Assembly: GCA_030671085.1 (NCBI GenBank)
Contig: DAOVAI010000005.1
Location: forward strand, 1-37,256
Reading direction: 5' to 3'
DNA from: Pseudomonadota bacterium
GTDB taxonomy: Bacteria; Desulfobacterota; Desulfobulbia; Desulfobulbales; Desulfocapsaceae
DNA length: 37,256 nucleotides
The translations under genes and the position numbers were made by a program. A model generated the notes under the pieces. It did no database searches. It was given only the letters and a program-made list of their open reading frames with translations, and was not told the origin of the DNA. Shown in pieces: positions 31,806-37,256 of this stretch (the stretch's first letter is position 1; every line of letters begins with the position of its first letter).

Positions 31806-32015
31806 TCAATGGTTAAGAAGAAGTGAGCCGCTGATCTCGTCCACCGCCCGGCGGACATCGGCCAGGCATCACCTGCCCTTTGGATTTGTCTCCTGGCAGC
31901 GGCACTCCCCGGCCCTGGAAGCGGCCATAATCGCCTCCAGAATGGTGGATCTCCCATTTTTTCTGAAATCCTCTTCAATATCCTTACGGCTGTGAGCAAA
32001 ACAGTAGCAGAGCAA
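31806..32015 (-). CDS. CopZ-like Fe-S protein, probable selenoprotein (in-frame TGA at 31869-31871)
   Basis: If TGA is read as selenocysteine (U) the product is 69 aa: LCYCFAHSRKDIEEDF, NGRSTILEAIMAASRAGECR, CQETNPKGR, U49, then CLADVRRAVDEISGS. This follows the small Fe-S domain of CopZ-type metallochaperones, where a CYCF motif, a C-x-C and NPxGRCCL carry the ligands; U replaces the first Cys of the CC pair. The frame runs 20 more sense codons past the TGA and stops 8 bp before arsC. A SECIS-like hairpin follows the TGA. Start unclear: TTG 32015 is the only standard initiator; an AGGAG at 32044-32040 precedes ATT/ATC codons in the same frame (the next upstream stop is at about 32052), so initiation could be further up. 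It lies between arsP and arsC, suggesting thiol/selenol redox or metal transfer in arsenic handling. Alternative: a truncated non-seleno version ending at TGA. Confidence 0.7.
31839..31856 (-). promoter_or_regulatory. SECIS-like hairpin downstream of the in-frame TGA
   Basis: On the minus strand GTCCGCC pairs with GGTGGAC (seven pairs, one G-U wobble) around the loop GGGC. The loop starts 19 nt after the TGA. Bacterial SECIS elements are short stems with a G in the first positions of a small apical loop, 16-37 nt from the UGA, so stem, loop and distance all fit. GC-rich coding DNA can form such stems by chance. Confidence 0.65.
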
Positions 32016-32087
32016 TTCGTCTTTTGTATCGATGATAATCTCCTGTTCTCTTTTCCTTCAGTCTTCTGCCTTAATACCTCTTACTCT

Positions 32088-33188
32088 CTATATCAGCAGG
32101 TTAAAAAGATATCCGGTAAAGAGGATGCCTCCTCCCACCACCATGATAAAGGTTGCGATCAGCCTGGGTTTGAGCACCTTGCGCAGAATCACCATTTCCG
32201 GCAGGGACAGGGCAATCACACTCATCATAAAGGCAAGGACTGTGCCAAGGGCTGCCCCCTTGCCAAGCAGGGCCTCGACTACGGGTACCATGCCTGCAGC
32301 ACCGGAATACATGGGGATTCCAACAAGGACTGCAGCCGGTACTGACCACCAGGCATCTTTTCCCATGAGAGAGACCATCAGGTTTTCCGGAACATAGCCA
32401 TGGATGAGTGCACCCACCGTGATTCCTGCCACCACATAAAGCCACACCTTCCCCACAATATCACGCACAGCCTCTTTACCAAATTCAAATCGATCTCCCC
32501 AGGTAAATTTCTGTGCCAGGACAAGGGCTTCACCCGAGCGCATCTCCCCCACCCAATCCTCAACATACTTTTCCATCTTCATCCTGCCGATAATCCATCC
32601 TGCGACAACAGCAATAGTCAGCCCTGTCACCAGATAGAGTGCAGCCACCTTCCACCCCAGAAGTCCGTACAGCAGGATCAGGGCTACTTCATTAACCATG
32701 GGTGCTGCAATGAGGAAAGAGAGGGTGACTCCCAAAGGAATGCCGGCCTGCACAAATCCCAGGAAAAGAGGCACTGCCGAACAGGAGCAGAAGGGGGTGA
32801 TGATGCCAAACATGGCTGCCAGGACATTGCCAGTGGCCTCCCGCCTGCCTGCCAGTATTTTCCGTGTTCGCGCCGGGGTGACAAAGGTACGTGAAACCCC
32901 AACCCCAAAGACCACAAGGGTGAGAAGGAGCATAACCTTGGGAGTATCATAGACAAAAAACTGCACAGCTGCACCAAGATGGCCCCCCTGCTCAAGCCCC
33001 AGAACGGTATAGGAAAAATAATTGGAAAAGGGCAGGAGACTGCCATAGAGAAGATACCAGGCCGCAAGGGCTGCAATTCCCAGGGCCAGAGACCTTCCGG
33101 TGGATACATGTTTTTTATCGGCTGAAGAGCCTGACTTTTTATCAGCACAGCCGCAGCCGGCCTGCGGTAAGGTTTGTAATGGTTCCAT
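32088..33188 (-). CDS. arsP: ArsP-type permease (DUF318 family)
   Basis: 366 aa. About eight membrane helices in two repeated halves. The family signature FGIITPFCSCSAVPLFLGFVQ (Cys-Ser-Cys) and its second-half counterpart LVGIPMYSGAAGMVPVVEAL are present, as is PMVNEVALILLYGL. The N-terminus has a Cys pair (GCGCADKK), perhaps a metal-sensing or delivery site. ArsP exports organic trivalent arsenicals; other members of the family have been linked to Cu/Zn efflux, so the substrate is not certain. Second gene of the operon, 9 bp after arsR. Confidence 0.88.
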   Translation of the reverse strand: MEPLQTLPQAGCGCADKKSGSSADKKHVSTGRSLALGIAALAAWYLLYGSLLPFSNYFSYTVLGLEQGGHLGAAVQFFVYDTPKVMLLLTLVVFGVGVSRTFVTPARTRKILAGRREATGNVLAAMFGIITPFCSCSAVPLFLGFVQAGIPLGVTLSFLIAAPMVNEVALILLYGLLGWKVAALYLVTGLTIAVVAGWIIGRMKMEKYVEDWVGEMRSGEALVLAQKFTWGDRFEFGKEAVRDIVGKVWLYVVAGITVGALIHGYVPENLMVSLMGKDAWWSVPAAVLVGIPMYSGAAGMVPVVEALLGKGAALGTVLAFMMSVIALSLPEMVILRKVLKPRLIATFIMVVGGGILFTGYLFNLLI

Positions 33189-33197
33189 CGTTGTTCC

Positions 33198-33545
33198 TCA
33201 GGGGCTACACGTTTCTTTTATTTTACACACCAGTCCAAGTTTTCGGTGCATCTGTTTCAACTCATCATCATCTTCAAGCCATTCAGCAAGACAAGAAAGC
33301 ATCTCACTTCCATACACGGACTGGCAATGTGTGATCAGACGATAGATAATCCACGTTCCCTGGCGCTCATGCTCAACCAGACCAGCATCTTCCAGGGTCT
33401 TCATATGCCTGGAGACCGTGGATTGGGCCAGCTGCAAAAGTTCCTGTATCTCACAGACACAGAGCGGCCTTTCCTGTAGAAGCTTCAAGACCCGTACGCG
33501 GTTGGGATCTGACAGGGCCTTCATCACTCGTATAAACTCTTTCAT
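33198..33545 (-). CDS. arsR: ArsR-family metalloregulator
   Basis: 115 aa from ATG 33545 (AAGGAG at 8 nt). Winged-helix repressor: MKALSDPNRVRVLKLLQERP, then the metal-binding turn LCVCEIQELL (Cys29, Cys31) in helix alpha-3, as in As(III)-sensing ArsR, then QLAQSTVSRHMKTLEDAGLVEHERQG for DNA recognition. The C-terminal Cys residues (LVCKIKETCSP) could complete the As(III) site. First gene of the operon; its promoter carries a large dyad that this protein probably binds. Confidence 0.93.
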   Translation of the reverse strand: MKEFIRVMKALSDPNRVRVLKLLQERPLCVCEIQELLQLAQSTVSRHMKTLEDAGLVEHERQGTWIIYRLITHCQSVYGSEMLSCLAEWLEDDDELKQMHRKLGLVCKIKETCSP

Positions 33546-33559
33546 CCGTTCTCTCCTTG

Positions 33560-33615
33560 CCCTATCTATATATCGCCATATAACGATAAATAGATAGGGA
33601 CAATTCATCTGTCAA
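33560..33615 (-). promoter_or_regulatory. ars promoter with ArsR operator dyad
   Basis: On the minus strand TTGACA (33615-33610), 17-bp spacer, TATTTA (33592-33587). The -10 and the following bases lie inside a double dyad on the plus strand: outer CCCTATCTAT (33560-33569) / ATAGATAGGG (33590-33599), inner TATCG (33571-33575) / CGATA (33584-33588). Repressor binding here would block the polymerase. Confidence 0.75.
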
Positions 33616-33696
33616 GAACTCTTTACCTCGGGCAAACCGTTCCCCTCACGTATCGTATTCGACTATCTTTCTAGAATAAAAGAACTTTATTAAAAC

Positions 33697-33767
33697 CACA
33701 GAGAGCACAGAGGAGACAGAGAAAAACAAAAAAATGCTTTCCCTCCATCTCCTCTGTGCTCTCTGTG
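33697..33767. repeat. 20-bp perfect inverted repeat between srkA and arsR
   Basis: Left arm 33697-33716 starts CACAGAGAGCACAGAG and the right arm 33748-33767 is its exact reverse complement, around a 31-nt loop. The CACAGAG-type repeat is frequent in intergenic DNA of many bacteria. It lies after the srkA stop and could end that transcript. Confidence 0.8.
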
Positions 33768-33786
33768 TGAAAAAAATCTTCGCTAA

Positions 33787-34800
33787 CTATATTATATTGC
33801 CGAGGCTTATACCCCCTTCCCTGATCCGCTGCAACTGGTCCTGCAGGTCAGCGATCTCAGTCTGCCAGTATTCCCCTGAACCAAAATCTGGAATAATAGG
33901 GGCCGTTCCATCTGCCACATACTGGTAGGTCAACCAGGCAATATAGTGGAGGAAACGCATGGCGCGCAGAGGCTCAATGAGCCGAAAACTGCGTTGGTCA
34001 AAATGGTGGAATGTCTCATACCCTTCCAGGAACAGATCAATCTCAAGGAGGGATTCTTCGGGTATGCCGGGAAGGAGCATCCACAGGTCCTGGACCGGCG
34101 GACCCATGGCCATATCATCAAAATCAATGAGATAGAAAGATTCTCCCGGGCGGTGGATGATGTTGGAGAAATGGCAGTCTCCATGGATTCTGCTGAGTGT
34201 TATATCCTTGAACAGCGGGGCTATCTCATCAATAATCTCACTGCACAATGATGAAAACCTGCCAGCAGTCTCCGGCTGGGCGATGACTCCGCTCTCCAGA
34301 ATAAAGTCTACCTGCTCTCTTGTTGAATGCTCCGGAGCCATGGTCAGCCTGTCCCGGGAGGGGTGAACAGCACCTACCGCATGACAACGACCGAGCAGAC
34401 GCCCAAGCTCCAGCCATTGATCTTCGCTGAATTCATCGAAACTGCGCCCCCCGCAACGGGGGAAGATGCAGAAAGAGAGTCCCTCGTGCTCAGCAAGGGT
34501 TCCTCCATTGGCCAAGACCAGAGGCGGAATTACCGGAATCTCATGCTGGTCAAGCTCAAGCAGGAAGTCGTGCTCATCCTGTAATGCCGTTTGCGACCAG
34601 CGACCCGGCCGGTAAAACTTCACCACCAATCCTCTGCCGTCCACGGCTTCCAGCTCAAAAACACGGTTGATATAGCTGTTCAGCGGTCTGCAGAGATTCG
34701 TGCAGGGAATTTCCAGGCTTGACTCAACAAGATTGAGTACGGTTTCTGGCCCAAGTTCCCGAAACGCATGGGGCTGACGCCTCTTTTCCTGATCACTCAT
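33787..34800 (-). CDS. srkA: Stress response Ser/Thr protein kinase (SrkA/YihE type)
   Basis: 337 aa. An aminoglycoside-phosphotransferase-fold protein kinase. Motifs are LNSYINRVFELEAVDG for the nucleotide loop, GLVVKFYRPGRWS with the ATP-binding Lys, RIHGDCHFSNII (Brenner motif, catalytic Asp and Asn) and FYLIDFDDMAMGPP (metal-binding DFD). The motif FYRPGRWS is characteristic of YihE, which in E. coli counters MazF-linked stress death. Its ATG overlaps the rnhA stop in ATGA, so the two are coupled. Confidence 0.92.
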   Translation of the reverse strand: MSDQEKRRQPHAFRELGPETVLNLVESSLEIPCTNLCRPLNSYINRVFELEAVDGRGLVVKFYRPGRWSQTALQDEHDFLLELDQHEIPVIPPLVLANGGTLAEHEGLSFCIFPRCGGRSFDEFSEDQWLELGRLLGRCHAVGAVHPSRDRLTMAPEHSTREQVDFILESGVIAQPETAGRFSSLCSEIIDEIAPLFKDITLSRIHGDCHFSNIIHRPGESFYLIDFDDMAMGPPVQDLWMLLPGIPEESLLEIDLFLEGYETFHHFDQRSFRLIEPLRAMRFLHYIAWLTYQYVADGTAPIIPDFGSGEYWQTEIADLQDQLQRIREGGISLGNII

Positions 34801-35489
34801 GGTCTGTAGCCTATGTCCTCAGGCAAATTATCTTTTCTGGCATTCTCTACGGCCAGCTGATCGCAACGTTCGTTCAATGGGTGGCCCGCATGTCCCTTGA
34901 CCCAGTGAAAACTGATGTCTAAGTCCTCTACGAGGTCGAGCAGCTGTGCCCAGAGATCGGAGTTCAGGGCCGGCTTGTTGTCGGATTTCAGCCAGCCACG
35001 CCTGCGCCAGCCCCTGGCCCAGCCTTTGCTGATACCATTGACCACATAGCTGGAATCAGAGTAGAGAGCAACCGGCTTGTCACGCACCGGCAGGGCCTCA
35101 ATACCCTTGATGCAGGCCATAAGCTCCATCCGGTTATTAGTGGTGAGCTGATACCCGCCAAAGAGCTCCCGTGCCTGCCCCTCTGCAAGGATGATCGCCC
35201 CATAGCCGCCAGGCCCTGGATTATTGATGGCCCCGCCATCGGTGTATATTTCCACTCGGTCAACAGGAATTGCAGGCTGCTCCTGCTGCACTGTTTTCTT
35301 GACCTGCTTCTTCCGCTTCTCCTGCCACTCAGGATTTGCCATCCACGCCTCTGCCTCGGAGCGCAGGGCAAAACCCTTGTACCTGGCACCAGCAAAGCCC
35401 TTGACCTGAGCCTCGGCATCCGGCCAGGAGGTGTAGATCCCTGGCCTACGCCCGCTTGCCACTGCATAAAACTTTTTTTTCCCAGCCAT
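34797..35489 (-). CDS. rnhA: Ribonuclease HI with N-terminal hybrid-binding domain
   Basis: 230 aa from ATG 35489 (GGAGG close before it). Residues about 1-50 are an RNase H1 N-terminal (viroplasmin-like) RNA/DNA hybrid binding domain: KKFYAVASGRRPGIYTSWPD with AQVKGFAGARYKGF. The catalytic domain starts at about residue 80 with VEIYTDGGAINNPGPGGYGA (Asp), then TTNNRMELMACIKG (Glu), ALYSDSSYVVNGI (Asp), WVKGHAGHPLNERCDQLA (Asp), completing the DEDD set. The enzyme cuts RNA in RNA/DNA hybrids. First gene of a two-gene unit with srkA. Confidence 0.95.
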   Translation of the reverse strand: MAGKKKFYAVASGRRPGIYTSWPDAEAQVKGFAGARYKGFALRSEAEAWMANPEWQEKRKKQVKKTVQQEQPAIPVDRVEIYTDGGAINNPGPGGYGAIILAEGQARELFGGYQLTTNNRMELMACIKGIEALPVRDKPVALYSDSSYVVNGISKGWARGWRRRGWLKSDNKPALNSDLWAQLLDLVEDLDISFHWVKGHAGHPLNERCDQLAVENARKDNLPEDIGYRP

Positions 35490-35513
35490 ACGCCTCCAAC
35501 ACAAAAGCAAAAA

Positions 35514-35547
35514 AAAACCGCCAGGGAGTTCTCTCCCTGGCGGTTTT
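35514..35547 (-). terminator. Strong intrinsic terminator after the 37-aa gene
   Basis: AAAACCGCCAGGGAG / CTCCCTGGCGGTTTT, 15 bp perfect, 4-nt loop. On the minus strand it is followed by a run of T (TTTTTTTTGC), 20 nt after the 37-codon gene. It separates that gene from rnhA. Confidence 0.9.
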
Positions 35548-35567
35548 ACTCATTCTGTCCGCTTGCT

Positions 35568-35681
35568 TCAGTTGATCATACCAATTACAAAAAAACCTAC
35601 AATAACAAAGACAAAGAAAACTCCAACCTTTGTGTAGATTGAATGATCTTCTTCCGGTGTCTCGTGTCCATGTCCACTCAT
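35568..35681 (-). CDS. 37-aa single-pass membrane protein, His-rich N-terminus
   Basis: Sequence in parts: MSGHGHETPEEDHSIYTK, then one helix VGVFFVFVIVGFFVIGMI, then Asn and stop. GGAGG lies eight bases before the ATG, and a strong terminator follows, so it is a complete single-gene unit despite its size. Three His and several acidic residues precede the helix, a possible weak metal site. The shape recalls small subunits of respiratory membrane complexes, but I do not recognise a family. Confidence 0.75.
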   Translation of the reverse strand: MSGHGHETPEEDHSIYTKVGVFFVFVIVGFFVIGMIN

Positions 35682-35832
35682 CCTAAGCTCCTCCTTCTGT
35701 TTCTGATTGTGTCAAACAAAGCCTTGCGAGTATATGAACAATTTTAAAATGATTTGTCGATCTCTTTTTTCATCCCCTTGGAAGTAAAGCAGTGACCTTG
35801 ACTTCATCCTGGTTATCATGACAAGATGGCGA

Positions 35833-36152
35833 GTGTCACGTCAAGGATGAAATGTCGTATATTGCGCCACAATTTTTTGTGTTTGCGAGGCACGGATTGA
35901 TAAGCATAGTTGTGACAAGTTCGTAAAAACTTAAAATTTGAGATGGCTAAGTAAAAAACTTCATATGCGAGGCGCGTGAATTTTCTATCATTTCGGCGGA
36001 CTAAAGTGCGTCGTAATGATAGAAAATTCGCAGCAACGAAGCAGATGAAGAGTTTTTACGACGCCATCAGTTGTACTATGTGAATCAAACCGTAACGAAG
36101 CAAGCGCGAAAAAGGGTAAGTAAGATGCGTCATTTCTGAGTTAACGGGACAC
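35833..36152. repeat. MITE-like palindromic element, family A, copy 2 (split by an insertion)
   Basis: Left half 35833-35913 and right half 36069-36152 match the copy at 31220-31378. Ends read GTGTCACGTCAA and TTAACGGGACAC. The element is interrupted by a 155-bp family B element flanked by AGTTGT on both sides (35908-35913 and 36069-36074). It ends 43 bp before the 5'-nucleotidase ATG. Confidence 0.8.
35914..36068. repeat. MITE-like palindromic element, family B, copy 2 (nested)
   Basis: 155 bp inside family A copy 2. The outer inverted ends share TCGTAAAAACT (left from 35921; right, on the complement, in the last 20 bp). The inner part repeats the arms of copy 1: GATGGCTAAGTAAAAAACTT, CATATGCGAGGC, and on the right GCAACGAAGCAGATGAAG followed by AGTTTTTACGACGCCATC. 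The centre pairs AATTTTCTATCATT with AATGATAGAAAATT, unrelated to the centre of copy 1. Confidence 0.8.
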
Positions 36153-36195
36153 TAGAGAGAGATTACAGATAAATAATCGGCCTGAGGTGAAGAGA

Positions 36196-37256
36196 ATGAA
36201 CAACACACTGCGCATCTTTTTTTCAACACTCCTTACACTCTTCATAAGCTGTCCGAGTATTTCAGCTGCTCCGCCCATGACAAAGGCGGTCCAGCAGCTG
36301 ACCTTTATCGGCACAGCCGACCTGCAGGGACACCTGGAGCCAGTCCACCGCTCCATTGATCTGGCCGGCCGGGGCGAAAAAATTGCGGTTATTGGCGGGA
36401 TAGCCCGAATCGCTGCCCTTATCAAGGAAATCAAAAATCAGGGCCAGGGACCTGTCATCGTCCTCTCCTCAGGTGATGACCTGATGGGGCGTTACTTCCA
36501 TACATTCGATGGGAAGGCCATCTTTGATCTTCTTGGAACAGCAGGTTATGAAATCCTGGCCCTTGGCAATCACGAATTTGACCGGGGGCCCGGCCTGCTC
36601 GCTGAGGCCCTGGAAAAAACGGCTTTTGTTTCTCTCTGTTCAGACCTGGCAGTCAAGGAGACTCCGCTGCAGGGGAGCTGTCAGCCGCTACTGATCAGGA
36701 AGTACAATACAGTCCGTATTGGCTTTTTTTCTTTGATGACCCCAAAGTTTCCCTATGTGACCACCAGTGGCAATGTATCTTTAAGTGGGTCAAGCCTTGC
36801 AGTGGCTGAAAAAATGGTCTCTGAGCTGAGGCAAAAGGGTGCCGATCTGATAGTGGCTGTAACCCATATTGGTGCTGATCTTGACCGTGAGCTTGCTGCC
36901 GGGGTTGAGGGGATTGATCTTATCTTTGGCGGCCATTCCCATGAATACCTGCCACAGCTGGAAACCGTAGACAGGACCCTGATCGTCAACGGAGGAGAAA
37001 AGGGGGCGGCCCTTGTTCGCCTGGATGTGAGGCTCAACAGCGAAAATAAGATCATTCCAGGATCGGCCGCTTACAGTCTGATTCCCGTAACAGAGTCGGT
37101 TGCTGAAGAGCCGAAGACAGCTCAACGACTGCAACACTATAGCGACCAGCTCCCGGCCGCCGTGGTCCTCGGCAGGACCGATACCGCCTGGCAGCTTGAC
37201 AAGAAATCTGTCAGATCTGGAGAATCAGCAGTGGCTGACATGATCAACGATCTGAT
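36196..37256 (+). CDS. 5'-nucleotidase / UshA-type metallophosphoesterase (partial)
   Basis: 353 codons, running off the end of the window. Start ATG 36196 after GAGGTGA. Signal peptide MNNTLRIFFSTLLTLFIS, cut near ISAA; periplasmic. Calcineurin-like metallophosphoesterase core: TADLQGHLEPV (Asp42), VLSSGDDLMGRY, LALGNHEFDRG (Asn-His), LIVAVTHIGADLD, LIFGGHSHEYLP. The usual first metal motif Asp-x-His is Asp-Leu-Gln here (Gln44). Family members hydrolyse nucleotides, UDP-sugars or cyclic nucleotides. The C-terminal substrate-binding domain is only begun. The promoter would have to lie in the 43 bp after, or inside, the repeat element. Confidence 0.88.
   Translation, partial: MNNTLRIFFSTLLTLFISCPSISAAPPMTKAVQQLTFIGTADLQGHLEPVHRSIDLAGRGEKIAVIGGIARIAALIKEIKNQGQGPVIVLSSGDDLMGRYFHTFDGKAIFDLLGTAGYEILALGNHEFDRGPGLLAEALEKTAFVSLCSDLAVKETPLQGSCQPLLIRKYNTVRIGFFSLMTPKFPYVTTSGNVSLSGSSLAVAEKMVSELRQKGADLIVAVTHIGADLDRELAAGVEGIDLIFGGHSHEYLPQLETVDRTLIVNGGEKGAALVRLDVRLNSENKIIPGSAAYSLIPVTESVAEEPKTAQRLQHYSDQLPAAVVLGRTDTAWQLDKKSVRSGESAVADMINDL

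Noticed and set aside
31790-31999. 69-aa frame over the Fe-S protein gene in another phase
   Set aside because: It is out of frame with the Cys motifs; its Arg/Pro/Trp-rich sequence looks like a shadow.
35833-36152. Integron attC sites
   Set aside because: Conserved arms with variable self-complementary centres recall attC, but the GTTRRRY core sites are absent and there is no cassette layout or integrase.

Overview
The window reads as a chromosomal segment of an anaerobic, respiratory deltaproteobacterium, most likely a sulfate or sulfur reducer of the Desulfobulbales (Desulfobacterota). The grounds are family-level: two CbiK-type sirohydrochlorin chelatases (one exported, as in sulfate reducers), a DUF3373-type porin, a standard membrane-bound [NiFe] uptake hydrogenase with its full maturation set, and many palindromic intergenic repeats typical of these genomes. 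No marker gene fixes the species, so the placement is an inference.

Layout. 1-5.8 kb: a partial exported protein (-), an exported rhodanese-domain protein (+), exported cobaltochelatase cbiK behind a cobalamin riboswitch and intrinsic terminator (-), a DsrE-like protein, a decayed chalcone-isomerase-like gene, an AEC-family permease, L-threonine aldolase and a 75-aa membrane protein. 5.8-9.7 kb: a minus-strand hisS-aspS-DUF1456 run with a palindromic element between hisS and aspS. 10-11.4 kb: pcnB. 12.1-22.3 kb: a hydrogenase locus, hyaA-hyaB-hyaC-hypF-hypC-hypD-hypE-hyaD-hypA-hypB, which holds the enzyme (Tat-exported small subunit, large subunit, cytochrome b anchor), all six Hyp factors and the large-subunit endopeptidase. 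22.3-31.2 kb: hemC, an EEP-fold hydrolase, a two-component system behind pgeF, a porin, a second (cytoplasmic) CbiK, a GNAT acetyltransferase and a DUF1566/SHOCT lipoprotein. 31.2-33.6 kb: an arsenic-type operon, arsR-arsP-(Fe-S protein)-arsC. 33.8-37.3 kb: srkA, rnhA, a 37-aa membrane protein, nested repeats and a partial 5'-nucleotidase.

The most interesting find is in the arsenic operon. The small gene between the permease and arsC encodes a CopZ-like Fe-S domain (CYC ... CRC ... NPKGR), but an in-frame TGA stands where homologues have the first Cys of a Cys-Cys pair. The frame stays open and conserved-looking (CLADVRRAVDEI) to just before arsC. A 7-bp stem with a GGGC loop begins the loop 19 nt after the TGA, as expected of a bacterial SECIS. 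I read it as an unannotated selenoprotein.

The second theme is palindromic MITE-like elements. One fills the hyaC-hypF gap and appears to supply the hypF start codon and first six codons. A related copy at 36 kb has inserted into another element family with a 6-bp target duplication. The undisturbed copy of that second family abuts the arsC stop codon. A third family lies between hisS and aspS. Heptamer tandem repeats, including six GGTGTGA copies between hypD and hypE, add to the repeat load.
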